The notes under the pieces are model-generated. The model worked only from the letters and a program-made list of their open reading frames with translations. It made no database searches and had not been told where the DNA came from. From positions 1 to 37,221 of the forward strand of contig JAJYDK010000038.1 in the NCBI GenBank assembly GCA_021777555.1: a stretch of DNA of 37,221 bases, in the 5' to 3' direction. Of this stretch, positions 1 to 6,842 are shown piece by piece. The number at the start of each line of letters is the position of its first letter. Position 1 is the stretch's first letter. The position numbers and the translations under genes are program-made. Source of the DNA: Pseudomonadota bacterium (GTDB lineage: Bacteria; Pseudomonadota; Gammaproteobacteria; Steroidobacterales; Steroidobacteraceae).

Positions 1-197
1 TCAGGGGGTGCCAGCTCTGAGAGGCCAACGGACAGGGCGCGTGCAAGCTTTGCCAGGGTCTTTACGCTGGCTTCCTGTTCCTGCTTCTCCAGGCGCGAGA
101 CAGTCGCCTGCGAAATGCCTGCCGCGGTCGCCAGCTGTTCCTGGCTCATGTTCTTCTGCTTGCGCAGGCGGGTGATCTTAAGTCCAATTTCATCCAT
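1..197 (-). CDS. XRE-family helix-turn-helix regulator, cut by window edge
   Basis: The minus strand from the ATG at 197 reads MDEIGLKITRLRKQKNMSQE and continues open for 65 codons into the left edge, so the C-terminus is missing. Residues 5-62 are a classic XRE/Cro-CI helix-turn-helix: the SQEQLATAAGISQATVSRLE stretch holds the turn (AAGIS) and the recognition helix (QATVSRLE). Proteins of this family bind operator DNA; many are short phage-like repressors or antitoxins. The promoter carries a repeated 11-bp motif, one copy overlapping the start codon, which suggests self-repression. The start is chosen because the -10 box lies 6 nt upstream and no Shine-Dalgarno exists, so translation is probably leaderless. 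Whether a toxin (for example a HipA) follows lies outside the window. The family is certain; the role is unknown. Confidence 0.85.
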   Translation of the reverse strand, partial: MDEIGLKITRLRKQKNMSQEQLATAAGISQATVSRLEKQEQEASVKTLAKLARALSVGLSELAPP

Positions 198-232
198 ATG
201 CGCATCTTATCCATATGCGTATAAATCGTCAA
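192..232 (-). promoter_or_regulatory. Promoter and paired operator-like repeats of the XRE gene
   Basis: On the minus strand, TTGACG (232-227) and TAAGAT (209-204) are separated by exactly 17 bp, a good sigma70 arrangement. The expected transcription start falls at about 197, the A of the ATG. The 11-mer CGCATATGGAT occurs twice, at 219-209 and 202-192, 17 bp apart: one copy lies in the -35/-10 spacer and one across the transcription and translation start. That layout fits an autorepressor operator. The promoter is seen directly; the binding of the XRE protein is inferred. Confidence 0.7.
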
Positions 233-479
233 CTGAGGTGGGCCCCGCTCTTGGGGTAGGCCCCTGCCTAGCTCATCTCAACTGAAGGAGACTCCGCCGA
301 GGTTCACGATGGCCGCTCCAAGGCGATTGGCGAACACGGCCACTCTCAAGTGGAATTTGGCGAGTACGGCCAAAGGTTGCTGGAATGGCTATGGACAACT
401 GAGAGCAAAGCGCGGCTTTTAGCCCAAGAATTCGGCCGCTAGATGCTGGAATATCGGCCGTCGGAGCCCGGAATCCACA

Positions 480-500
480 GGCCTCGTCGTTTGGGCGCGG
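480..500. repeat. 21-bp direct repeat, copy 1
   Basis: These 21 bases (start GGCCTCGTCG, end GGGCGCGG) recur without mismatch at 645-665. The second copy forms the outer arm and flank of the rpe terminator. The offset is 165 bp. Copy 1 has no partner arm beside it, so it is not itself a hairpin. It may be the trace of a duplicated or recombined terminator, or part of a dispersed intergenic repeat family. Confidence 0.75.
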
Positions 501-525
501 ACTCGGATGAGAACCGCAGGTTCGA

Positions 526-548
526 CAAATTTGCCTGGAGCAAATTTG
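526..548. repeat. Perfect 9-bp inverted repeat
   Basis: CAAATTTGC at 526-534 and GCAAATTTG at 540-548 are perfect inverted copies around a 5-base loop. The stem is AT-rich in a GC-rich setting and is not followed by a T-tract on either strand, so it does not look like a factor-independent terminator. It may belong to the same intergenic repeat block as the 21-bp repeats. Confidence 0.6.
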
Positions 549-618
549 GACGGCGCGAAGCGCTGGCCCCGCAGGGGCGAGGCTCAGGATGAGCCGAGCA
601 ATCCTAGTCCCCCAGCCA

Positions 619-657
619 AAACGAAAGAGGCCCACCGTGAGGTGGGCCTCGTCGTTT
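619..657 (-). terminator. Factor-independent terminator of the purC-rpe unit
   Basis: A 10-bp perfect stem, GAGGCCCACC (627-636) with GGTGGGCCTC (641-650) around a GTGA loop, is extended by AAACGA/TCGTTT (619-624 with 652-657). Read on the minus strand it lies 16 bp after the rpe stop and is followed by a T-rich stretch (TTTCGTTTTGG). The symmetry would let it work in both directions. Confidence 0.85.
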
Positions 658-665
658 GGGCGCGG
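645..665. repeat. 21-bp direct repeat, copy 2
   Basis: Identical to 480-500. This copy includes the right arm of the rpe terminator and the 8 bases beyond it. Sequence similarity stops right after both copies, so the duplicated piece is short. Confidence 0.75.
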
Positions 666-672
666 GTGACTG

Positions 673-1341
673 CTATTTGAGCGCGATCTGCTCGCGCATG
701 GCGCGCAGGGTGGCGGCGTAATCGGGGCTGCCGAAGATGGCCGACCCCGCCACGAAAGTATCGGCGCCGGCGCGCGCGATGGCCTGGATGTTCTCGACCT
801 TGACCCCGCCGTCGATCTCCAGCCGCACCTCGCGACCACTCGCCTGGATTCGCTGCCGCACCTGTTCCAGCTTGCACAGCGCCGAGGGAATGAATCGCTG
901 GCCGCCGAAGCCGGGATTCACCGACATGATGAGCACCAGGTCGAGCTTCTCGAGCGTGTAATCGAGATACTCGAGTGGAGTGGCTGGATTGAACGCCAGG
1001 CCCGGACGGCAACCGTGCTCACGGATGAGCTCGATGGTGCGATCGATGTGCTCGGTGGCCTCGGGATGGAAGGTGATGTAGCCAGCCCCTGCGGCGGCGA
1101 AATCCGGGACGATGCGGTCGACCGGCCGGACCATGAGGTGCACATCAATAGGTGCTTTGACGCCATGCTTGCGCAGCGCCTCGCACACCATCGGTCCCAC
1201 GGTAAGGTTGGGTACGTAGTGATTGTCCATCACGTCGAAATGGATCAGGTCAGCGCCGGCAGCGGTGACGGCATCGACCTCTTCGCCCAGGCGAGCAAAG
1301 TCGGCGGACAGGATGGAAGGGGCTATCCAGGGAGTGGCCAT
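673..1341 (-). CDS. rpe: Ribulose-phosphate 3-epimerase
   Basis: Interconverts D-ribulose 5-phosphate and D-xylulose 5-phosphate in the cytosolic pentose phosphate pathway. The 222-residue product is the normal length and covers the whole TIM barrel. Visible signatures are [10 protein letters not shown] near the N-terminus, [12 protein letters not shown] (metal-binding His and catalytic Asp), [16 protein letters not shown] (phosphate-binding loop), LEIDGGV (catalytic Asp) and the C-terminal VAGSAIF. The ATG at 1341 gives the usual start MATPWIAPS; an in-frame GTG two codons upstream is possible, and neither has a clear ribosome site. It lies 99 bp after purC on the same strand and ahead of the terminator at 619-657, so the two are probably co-transcribed. 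rpiA, the partner isomerase, lies 3.4 kb to the right. Confidence 0.97.
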   Translation of the reverse strand: MATPWIAPSILSADFARLGEEVDAVTAAGADLIHFDVMDNHYVPNLTVGPMVCEALRKHGVKAPIDVHLMVRPVDRIVPDFAAAGAGYITFHPEATEHIDRTIELIREHGCRPGLAFNPATPLEYLDYTLEKLDLVLIMSVNPGFGGQRFIPSALCKLEQVRQRIQASGREVRLEIDGGVKVENIQAIARAGADTFVAGSAIFGSPDYAATLRAMREQIALK

Positions 1342-1440
1342 GGGCACAGTTTACGAGGGCCGAAGGTGCGAGGGGAACCCGGCAGCGCCGATGAAGACGT
1401 GCGGCCTCACCGGGTGGCGGGAGTGGAACACTCAGTGCCG

Positions 1441-2328
1441 CTATCGGGTCAATCGCTCGAGCGCCTCTCGATATTTCTCGCTGGTGCGCGCAATGAGCTC
1501 GGGCGGCAGATGCGGGCCCGGGGCGCGCTTGTTCCAATCGAGGGTCTCGAGATAGTCGCGAACGATCTGCTTGTCGAAGCTCGGCGGGCTTTGGCCGACG
1601 CGGTAGGTGTCGGCAGGCCAGAAGCGTGAGGAGTCGGGCGTCAGCACCTCATCGATGAGAGTGAGCGTGCCGTGCTCGTCCACGCCGAACTCGAACTTGG
1701 TATCGGCGATGATGATGCCGCGCGCGAGCGCGTGCGCGGCCGCGAACCGATAGATGGAAATGGCCGTGTCACGCACCTTCGCAGCCAGGTCGGCGCCGAT
1801 GAGCTGCTCGGTCTGGGAAAAGGAGATGTTCTCGTCGTGCTGACCGGCCGCGGCCTTGGTCGCGGGGGTAAAAATCGGCGCTGGCAGGCGCTCTGCGAGG
1901 GCGAGTCCCGCGGGCAGTGAGATGCCGCAGATTCCGCCCGTCTTCTGATAGTCCTTCCAGCCTGAGCCGATCAGATAGCCGCGCACCACCGCCTCGATCG
2001 GCAGTGCCCTCAGGCGCCGCACGATGACGGCGCGCCCCTCGAGCATGGCCCGCTCGGCCGGATCGGTAACGAGGCTCTCGAGGGGCCGTCCGGTCAGATG
2101 ATTGGGCACGATGTGGCGGGTGCGCTCGAACCAGAACTGCGAGATCTGATTGAGCACCTGACCCTTGCCCGGGATGGGCTCCGGCAGGATGACATCGAAG
2201 GCGGAGAGCCGGTCGGTGGTCACGATGAGCATCGCGTCCGGGCCGGCCGCATAGATATCGCGTACCTTGCCTTCGTGGATCTTCTCGAGTCCCCGCAGGG
2301 AGGTGCGATAAACGGCCTGTGCGTTCAT
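1441..2328 (-). CDS. purC: Phosphoribosylaminoimidazole-succinocarboxamide (SAICAR) synthase
   Basis: Joins aspartate to carboxyaminoimidazole ribonucleotide with ATP, making SAICAR in de novo purine synthesis. The 295-residue product is the longer form of the family. Signatures: LEKIHEGKVRDIY (ATP loop), TTDRLSAFDVILPEPIPGKG, the VVRGYLIGSGWKDY core, GIIIADTKFEFG and LIDEVLTPDSSRFW. The frame stays open for 40 codons upstream, but those residues are not conserved; MNAQAVYRTSL fits the family N-terminus. A TATAGT box ends 7 nt before this ATG, so the mRNA may be leaderless. Divergent from djlA; rpe follows on the same strand. Confidence 0.96.
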   Translation of the reverse strand: MNAQAVYRTSLRGLEKIHEGKVRDIYAAGPDAMLIVTTDRLSAFDVILPEPIPGKGQVLNQISQFWFERTRHIVPNHLTGRPLESLVTDPAERAMLEGRAVIVRRLRALPIEAVVRGYLIGSGWKDYQKTGGICGISLPAGLALAERLPAPIFTPATKAAAGQHDENISFSQTEQLIGADLAAKVRDTAISIYRFAAAHALARGIIIADTKFEFGVDEHGTLTLIDEVLTPDSSRFWPADTYRVGQSPPSFDKQIVRDYLETLDWNKRAPGPHLPPELIARTSEKYREALERLTR

Positions 2329-2335
2329 GCTTGCT

Positions 2336-2341
2336 ACTATA
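2336..2341 (-). promoter_or_regulatory. Probable -10 box of purC
   Basis: TATAGT on the minus strand, 7 nt ahead of the purC ATG. Transcription would start at or 1-2 nt before the start codon, giving a leaderless mRNA. No convincing -35 hexamer is seen at the right distance, so this is weaker than the XRE and ZapB-like promoters. Confidence 0.4.
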
Positions 2342-2387
2342 ACTGCATGGCCGCCACGCACGCACCTGTGAAGGTTCTGATCGACCC

Positions 2388-3185
2388 ATGAGATATACCG
2401 GTAAGCTCGCCGGCGGCGCGCTGGGATTTCTGCTCGGACTGGGGCCACTCGGCGCAGCGCTGGGCGTGCTCCTCGGACATCAATTCGACGCCTATTCCGA
2501 GCGCAGGGGCGCCGCAGGTGCCGGCGACGCCCCCGCCATCGGTGAGCGTTTCTTCCGCGCGACCTTTCGGGTCATGGGTTGCCTCGCCAAAGCGGATGGC
2601 CGGGTGTCGGAGCAGGAGATCGCCGCCGCACGCACCATCATGGGGCAGTTGCGGCTGAATCCGGCGCAGGTGCAGGCGGCGATCCAGTGTTTCACCGAGG
2701 GCAAGCGCCCGGGATTCGACCTGGACGCCGAGCTCGCGCAATTGTGGCGAGCCTGCTCCGGCAGGCGTGATCTTGCGCGCGTATTCGTTGAGCTGCAGGT
2801 GCGCGCCGCGATCGCCGGCAACAATCTGGAGGGGCCCGTGAGGCCGCTTCTGAGCCGCATCGCACACGCGCTGGGTCTCTCCCCCTTCGAGCTCGCGCAC
2901 ATCGAGGCCGCGTTGTGGATCCGTGCCGGCCGGTTCACGCGTGATGCCGCCGGCCATGACGGGCGGGAGGAGCTCGAGCAGGCATACCGGGTGCTCGGGG
3001 TGAGCCCACAAGACGGCGATCGGGATGTCGTCAAGGCGTACCGCCGGCAGTTGAGCCGGCACCATCCCGACAAACTCAAGGCCAACGGTCTGCCGGATTC
3101 GATGCTCGAGCACGCCAAGCAGCGCACCCAGCAGATCATAGAGGCGTACGAGCTGATCCGCGCGCGCCGCGGGATGCCCTCCTGA
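2388..3185 (+). CDS. djlA: DjlA-type membrane-anchored J-domain co-chaperone
   Basis: The 265-residue product has the DjlA order: a glycine-rich N-terminal membrane segment (residues 6-30, GALGFLLGLGPLGAALGVLL), a TerB-like helical domain (about 52-180, with LAKADGRVSEQEI) and a C-terminal J domain (about 195-262) with the HPD tripeptide at 226-228. HPD stimulates the ATPase of DnaK; the TerB part may bind metal or membrane partners. E. coli DjlA is a type III inner-membrane protein with its domains in the cytosol. It starts 59 bp from purC on the opposite strand; no strong Shine-Dalgarno is visible before the ATG. Length and domain order match the family. Confidence 0.92.
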   Translation: MRYTGKLAGGALGFLLGLGPLGAALGVLLGHQFDAYSERRGAAGAGDAPAIGERFFRATFRVMGCLAKADGRVSEQEIAAARTIMGQLRLNPAQVQAAIQCFTEGKRPGFDLDAELAQLWRACSGRRDLARVFVELQVRAAIAGNNLEGPVRPLLSRIAHALGLSPFELAHIEAALWIRAGRFTRDAAGHDGREELEQAYRVLGVSPQDGDRDVVKAYRRQLSRHHPDKLKANGLPDSMLEHAKQRTQQIIEAYELIRARRGMPS

Positions 3186-3302
3186 GCGATGCCGCATCCC
3201 GGGCTCAAGTACGGTGCGCCAACGAAACCCTGACCATGTTCGCAGCCGGGACCGGGCGTCCAGGGATGACAGGGGCGTCCGCGACGCTTAATCTCACCGG
3301 CC

Positions 3303-4658
3303 ATGTGGGCGCGAATCTGGGCATTTCTCGACGGGTGGTTCTTCGGCCCCTCCGCCAGCGGGGAGAGCGCCTCGGCGCGGCTGATTCGAGGCCTGAGCTA
3401 TCCCTACGCGGTGGTGCGGGACCTGACGGGCGGCGAGATCAACCTGCGGGCGATGGGTCTGGTCTACACGACGCTGTTGACGCTCATTCCCCTTGCCGCA
3501 TTCAGCTTCGCCATCCTGAAGCTCTTCGGCGCCGGCAGCGACCTGCAACCGGTGATCTATCAATTCTTCAGCGCGCTCGGCCCGGTGAATGCGACCAAGC
3601 TCACAGCCCGGGTGATGCTGTTCGTCGATCGCATCAGCGGAGGGGTCCTCGGGTCGGTGGGGTTCGCACTGCTCGCCTGGACGCTGGTGAGCACGATCAA
3701 GAAGGTGGAGGACAGCTTCAATTTTCTCTGGCGAGTGCAGCGGCCGCGCAGCTTCGCGCGCCGGATCACCGAGTACCTGACCCTCGTGGTGGTGGGTCCG
3801 GTGATCCTGGTGATGTTCATCGGATTCTCGCACCGGGCGATCGACAGTGCTCCGTTCCGCGACCTCAGCCACCTGCCGCTGCTCGACATTCTCGCCGCGG
3901 CGAGCATCAAGCTCGCCCCCTATATCACGGTGATCGTGTTCTTCGCCGGGCTCTATCTCGTCGTGCCGAACACCCGCGTGCGCTGGCGCTCCGCGCTCAT
4001 CGGCGCGCTCGTCGCCGGCATTCTGTGGGCCGCGGTGGGGCGGGTGTTCACAGCCTTCGTCGTGCATTCCACGCGCCTCGCGATCGTCTACGCGGGATTC
4101 GCATTGATCGTGGCGGCGCTCCTGTGGACCTATCTCGGGTGGCTGATCCTGCTCGCCGGCGCCCAGCTGTCCTTCTACGTCCAGAACCCGACCTATCTGC
4201 GCCTCGGCCTGCAGCAGCTGCGCCTCTCGAGCATCGAGCTCGAGCAGCTCGCGCTGCGGGCGATGTATCTCGTCGGGCGGTCATACCTCACCGGCGAGAG
4301 GCGTTGGAGCGTGCACAGCCTTACGAGCGAGCTCGGGTTGCCCGGCATCGCGGTGGCCGAGATGATCTCGGCGCTCGAGGGCGCGGGGCTGCTGGTCGTG
4401 ACCGACGATGACGATCTGATCCCGGCACGCGACCTCGGCCAGATCTCCCTGACGCAGATCCTCGATATCGCCCGCAGCCGTCGAGCCGGGCAATTCACGC
4501 CGCGGGCGGTGCCGATACCGGCGGTCGACCGCGTCCTCGCGGCGATCGACGAGGTCCGCCGCGCCCGCTGCGGTGAGCTGACGCTGCGCGACCTGGTCGA
4601 AGATGCCAGGGAGCCCTTGGGCAATGCGCGCGTTCTGGCAATGCCGGGGAGCCACTGA
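3303..4658 (+). CDS. YihY/BrkB (UPF0761) family inner-membrane protein
   Basis: A 451-residue integral membrane protein. The first 290 residues carry about six hydrophobic helices and the family hallmarks: GLVYTTLLTLIPLAAFSFA near residue 50, TKLTARVMLFVDR, the VSTIKKVEDSFNFLWRV loop, and the LLWTYLGWLILLAGAQLSFY helix. The last 150 residues are soluble and look like a winged-helix-type C-terminal domain common in the longer family members (SLTSELGLPGIAVAEMISAL). The family was once called ribonuclease BN by mistake; its transport or other role is not settled. It lies 117 bp after djlA on the same strand and converges on rpiA. No clear ribosome site precedes the ATG. Confidence 0.9.
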   Translation: MWARIWAFLDGWFFGPSASGESASARLIRGLSYPYAVVRDLTGGEINLRAMGLVYTTLLTLIPLAAFSFAILKLFGAGSDLQPVIYQFFSALGPVNATKLTARVMLFVDRISGGVLGSVGFALLAWTLVSTIKKVEDSFNFLWRVQRPRSFARRITEYLTLVVVGPVILVMFIGFSHRAIDSAPFRDLSHLPLLDILAAASIKLAPYITVIVFFAGLYLVVPNTRVRWRSALIGALVAGILWAAVGRVFTAFVVHSTRLAIVYAGFALIVAALLWTYLGWLILLAGAQLSFYVQNPTYLRLGLQQLRLSSIELEQLALRAMYLVGRSYLTGERRWSVHSLTSELGLPGIAVAEMISALEGAGLLVVTDDDDLIPARDLGQISLTQILDIARSRRAGQFTPRAVPIPAVDRVLAAIDEVRRARCGELTLRDLVEDAREPLGNARVLAMPGSH

Positions 4659-4701
4659 AGGACCTCGGCGCACTCGCGCGCGAGGGTCAATCAGAGTCAC
4701 C

Positions 4702-5385
4702 CTAGAGCGAATCGGTGCCCGTAGCGGTTCCGACCAGCAACACGTCCGCCGGGCGCGCCGCGAACAAACCCACCGTCACCACGCCGGTGATCTGGCCGAG
4801 TCGCCGTTCCAGGGCGGGCGGATCCTGGATGGAAAGGCCGTGCACGTCGAGGATGTGGTTGCCGTTGTCGGAGACGAATCCCGTCCGCCACACGGCCCGG
4901 CCCTGCTGCGCCTCCAGGGCGCGCGCCACGAGATTGCGGGCCATGGGAATGACTTCGATGGGCAGTGGGAATGCGCCGAGCGTCTCGACGAGCTTGCTGT
5001 CATCGATGATGCAGACGAAGCGCTTCGCCGCCGCCGCAATGATCTTCTCGCGCGTGAGCGCGCCGCCGCCGCCCTTGATCAGGCAATGGCTGCGGGTTGC
5101 CTCATCCGCCCCATCGATGTAAAGCGGCAGGTCATCGATGTCGTTCAGGTCGACCACGGAGATACCGGCGGCGCGAAGCGCTTCGGTCGAGGCGTTGGAG
5201 CTCGACACGGCGGCACGGATCAGGCCCGGACGCCGCGCGAGCGCCTCGATGAGAAAGGTCACGGTGGATCCGGTGCCCACACCCAGCACGATGCCGGGCT
5301 CGATATGGCGCAGCGCCGCTTCGGCGGCACGACGTTTCCGGGCTTGCGCCTCGTGCTTCGCGGCAGGGGTGCTGGTGTGCGTCAT
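4702..5385 (-). CDS. rpiA: Ribose-5-phosphate isomerase A
   Basis: Interconverts ribose 5-phosphate and ribulose 5-phosphate. The product has 227 residues, the usual size. Signatures: [18 protein letters not shown] (phosphate loop), [15 protein letters not shown] (catalytic Asp pair), [15 protein letters not shown] (catalytic Lys and Glu region) and the C-terminal [20 protein letters not shown] is taken as the start; the frame remains open further upstream through the hairpins of the preceding tiny gene, which cannot be coding for it. It begins 30 bp after those hairpins, so it either depends on read-through from upstream or has a promoter in that short gap that I cannot define. Convergent with the YihY gene. 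Confidence 0.96.
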   Translation of the reverse strand: MTHTSTPAAKHEAQARKRRAAEAALRHIEPGIVLGVGTGSTVTFLIEALARRPGLIRAAVSSSNASTEALRAAGISVVDLNDIDDLPLYIDGADEATRSHCLIKGGGGALTREKIIAAAAKRFVCIIDDSKLVETLGAFPLPIEVIPMARNLVARALEAQQGRAVWRTGFVSDNGNHILDVHGLSIQDPPALERRLGQITGVVTVGLFAARPADVLLVGTATGTDSL

Positions 5386-5414
5386 GGGCGGATTTCCGGG
5401 AGCCGGAGACGAAA

Positions 5415-5434
5415 GTGCCCGCATTCGCGGGCAC
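5415..5434 (-). terminator. Second hairpin after the Lys/Ala peptide gene
   Basis: GTGCCCGC and GCGGGCAC form a perfect 8-bp stem around a 4-base loop. On the minus strand it is followed by TTTCGTC, a short T-rich tail. It lies 30 bp upstream of the rpiA ATG and would act as the second of two tandem terminators or attenuate read-through into rpiA. Confidence 0.6.
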
Positions 5435-5455
5435 AGGGCATCGAAACTTGTCTCA

Positions 5456-5483
5456 CTCGGCGGCCGCCGAAGCGGCCGCCGAG
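5456..5483 (-). terminator. Strong hairpin after the Lys/Ala peptide gene
   Basis: A 12-bp perfect stem, CTCGGCGGCCGC with GCGGCCGCCGAG, closed on the minus strand by the stable TTCG tetraloop. It begins 9 bp after the stop codon of the 17-residue gene. The T-tract is poor (GTGAGACAAGTTT), so it could also be a 3' stabiliser; the hairpin at 5415-5434 follows. Confidence 0.75.
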
Positions 5484-5492
5484 CGAAAGGCC

Positions 5493-5546
5493 TCACTTCT
5501 TCTTCGCAGCTTTCTTCTTCGCGGCCTTCTTCTTTGCCTTCGCCAT
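5493..5546 (-). CDS. 17-residue Lys/Ala-rich basic peptide
   Basis: The minus strand encodes [17 protein letters not shown] and a TGA stop. Eleven of 17 residues are lysine, five alanine. Although tiny, it has every expression signal: a promoter at 5583-5610, a good ribosome site (GGAGAG, 6 nt before the ATG), and two hairpins right after the stop. The expected transcript is about 165 nt. The composition resembles the tails of histone H1-like and other bacterial DNA- or RNA-binding proteins, so binding to nucleic acid or ribosomal RNA is a reasonable guess, not a conclusion. The alternative is that the transcript works as a small RNA and the frame is incidental, but start, ribosome site and stop placement argue for translation. 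It lies between fthC and rpiA. Confidence 0.7.
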   Translation of the reverse strand: MAKAKKKAAKKKAAKKK

Positions 5547-5582
5547 GTTGGCTCTCCAGTTGACGGGTTAGTCCGAGGGCCG

Positions 5583-5610
5583 AGTATATACATGCGAAAC
5601 AAAAATACAA
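5583..5610 (-). promoter_or_regulatory. Sigma70-type promoter of the Lys/Ala peptide gene
   Basis: Minus strand: TTGTAT (5610-5605), 16 bp, TATACT (5588-5583). The -10 differs from consensus at one base and the surroundings are strikingly AT-rich for this genome. Transcription should start near 5576, leaving a leader of about 30 nt. It sits between the fthC stop and the peptide gene. Confidence 0.75.
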
Positions 5611-5630
5611 GCAAGTCGTAAAAGGATGTG

Positions 5631-6275
5631 CTACGTGCCTCTCGTATCCCCGCCGGTCGGCATTCGCGAGTGCGAGCAGTGGATCACGCCTTTCTCGGTG
5701 ATCACGAGATCGAGCGGCACGTCATGCGGAGCGGGCGTGATCCGTTCCACCTCCTGCAGCGCGTATGCGAGTCCGACCAGCAACGGCGCATGCCAGATGG
5801 CGCGCGTGCGCCGGAAAGCCAGCGCGCGATCGTAGTAGCCGCCTCCCATGCCGAGACGAATGCCGCGACGATCGAAGCCCACCAGCGGCACGAACACGAT
5901 GTCCAGGGCGCGAGCGCTCACCCACCGCGCGCCATGTGGCTCGGGTATGCCGAAGCGATTGAAACGCTGTCGCTCGCCGCTCTCCAGGAAATGCATGGCG
6001 CGTGCCAGGCGATGACCATGGATCCGCGGCAGATACACGCGGCAGCCGCGCTGGCGTGCCAGCGCGATCAACTCCGCGGTATCGAGCTCTTCCGGCATGG
6101 AGGCGTAGAGCGCCACGCGGGCATCGCGTCGCAGGTGCAATTCACGATCGGCAATGCGCGCAACGCTGTGGGCCGCGAGAGCGCGCTCGGCGGGCGGGAT
6201 GCCGCGGCGCAGCCGCCGGATGGATGTCCGCAGGGACCTGCGGGCATCATCCAGGCTGGAATCAGGAAGCGTCAC
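5631..6275 (-). CDS. fthC: 5-formyltetrahydrofolate cyclo-ligase
   Basis: Converts 5-formyltetrahydrofolate to 5,10-methenyltetrahydrofolate with ATP (YgfA/MTHFS family). Recognised by [13 protein letters not shown], the [16 protein letters not shown] segment, GIPEP, the core [26 protein letters not shown] and [15 protein letters not shown] C-terminus. The conserved N-terminus begins near [15 protein letters not shown]. The only plausible start before it is the GTG at 6275 ([12 protein letters not shown]), giving 214 residues. That GTG lies inside the 3' strand of the closing stem of 6S RNA. An ATG at 6320 in the same frame would put 15 codons wholly within 6S RNA and is unlikely. The 6S-fthC pairing is conserved in gammaproteobacteria and is expected to be co-transcribed, then processed. 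Confidence 0.92.
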   Translation of the reverse strand: MTLPDSSLDDARRSLRTSIRRLRRGIPPAERALAAHSVARIADRELHLRRDARVALYASMPEELDTAELIALARQRGCRVYLPRIHGHRLARAMHFLESGERQRFNRFGIPEPHGARWVSARALDIVFVPLVGFDRRGIRLGMGGGYYDRALAFRRTRAIWHAPLLVGLAYALQEVERITPAPHDVPLDLVITEKGVIHCSHSRMPTGGDTRGT

Positions 6276-6460
6276 CCGCCTGTGCCGGTGCGAGCCGTTG
6301 CTCTCGAACCAGAGCAACAAGTGGGACGGACTGCGACAGGTAAGGCTTTCCGCTCAGGGCGGACTTGCACAGCGCTATCCGCAAGCCCCGATGTCCCGTG
6401 GGTGTTTCAATTAGGGTCCGAGGTAACCCGGTCCGCTTGTCGAACACCGCAGGTGACGCC
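6265..6460 (-). ncRNA. ssrS: 6S RNA
   Basis: Located between zapA and fthC, its conserved place in gammaproteobacteria, on the same strand. The minus strand shows the expected parts in order: 5' closing arm GGCGTCACC, TGTTCGACAAGCGG (compare GTTCGCAAGCGG in E. coli), a long central region, AGTCCGCCCTGAGCGG then AAGCCTTA-CTG (compare GAAGCCTTAAAACTG), and a 3' end GGCGGGTGACGCTTCC. GCGTCACC and GGTGACGC pair perfectly to close the rod. The length is about 195 nt, near the usual 180-190. 6S RNA mimics an open promoter and sequesters sigma70 RNA polymerase in stationary phase. The exact ends are estimates. Confidence 0.87.
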
Positions 6461-6466
6461 AGGATC

Positions 6467-6472
6467 ACTCTA
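6467..6472 (-). promoter_or_regulatory. -10 box of the 6S RNA promoter
   Basis: TAGAGT on the minus strand, 6 nt before the predicted 5' end of 6S RNA. A matching -35 is not evident. A separate small hairpin (CCCC/GGGG arms at 6503-6518) lies between the zapA stop and this box and may mark the end of the zapA transcript. Confidence 0.45.
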
Positions 6473-6527
6473 CACCAATGGCGGGAGGGACGCAGGATTC
6501 TTCCCCGATCGATGGGGGACTCTCGAG

Positions 6528-6842
6528 TCACAGCTCGAGCGGCTGACTGTGCCCCAGGGCGGTCTCGATGCGCTCGCGGAGCGAACGCAGCTTGTCGCCC
6601 GTCTCGACCACGTTCCGTGTGTCGCGGCCGCGAAGCTGCAAGAGTTCGTTTGCCATATTGAGGGCCACCATGACGGCGATGCGGTCGAGCCCCACAACCT
6701 TGCCGCTGTCGCGCACCTCACGCATGCGTCCATTGAGGTACTCCGCCGCATCCAGAAGCGCCGGGCGCTCCTCGTGCGCACAGGCGATCACGTAGTCCCG
6801 GTCGAGGATACGCACGCTGACACGGGTCGGGTCCTGGCTCAC
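6528..6842 (-). CDS. zapA: Cell division protein ZapA
   Basis: Binds FtsZ in the cytosol and cross-links protofilaments at the Z-ring. The 104-residue product has the family fold: an N-terminal beta-alpha unit with VSVRILDRDYVIAC and EERPALLDAAEYLNGRM, the GLDRIAVMVALNMANELL helix, and a C-terminal coiled coil (about 70-100). The start is GTG at 6842; its GTGA overlaps the TGA of the ZapB-like gene, so translation is coupled. Together with that gene, 6S RNA and fthC this is the standard gammaproteobacterial cluster. Confidence 0.95.
   Translation of the reverse strand: MSQDPTRVSVRILDRDYVIACAHEERPALLDAAEYLNGRMREVRDSGKVVGLDRIAVMVALNMANELLQLRGRDTRNVVETGDKLRSLRERIETALGHSQPLEL

Larger units (their letters stand above)
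233..618. other. Gene-free spacer between XRE gene and rpe terminator
   Basis: About 390 bp with no gene I can support. A frame at 272-442 on the plus strand is open for 56 codons (contains VEFGEYGQRLLEWLW), but it has no ATG, GTG or TTG in a sensible place and ends in TAG; it could be the remnant of a gene I do not recognise. The right part (480-618) holds short direct and inverted repeats listed separately. It reads as old, rearranged intergenic DNA rather than a regulatory leader. Confidence 0.5.

Noticed and set aside
2329..2448. 40-residue N-terminal extension of PurC
   Set aside because: Crosses the purC -10 box and the djlA start region, and is not conserved.
3186..3302. Possible small RNA or tRNA between djlA and the YihY gene
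   Set aside because: The 117 bp contain no tRNA arms, promoter-terminator pair or conserved structure I can name.
6276..6320. Longer FthC starting with ATG at 6320
   Set aside because: Those 15 codons fall wholly within 6S RNA, and the family N-terminus begins later.
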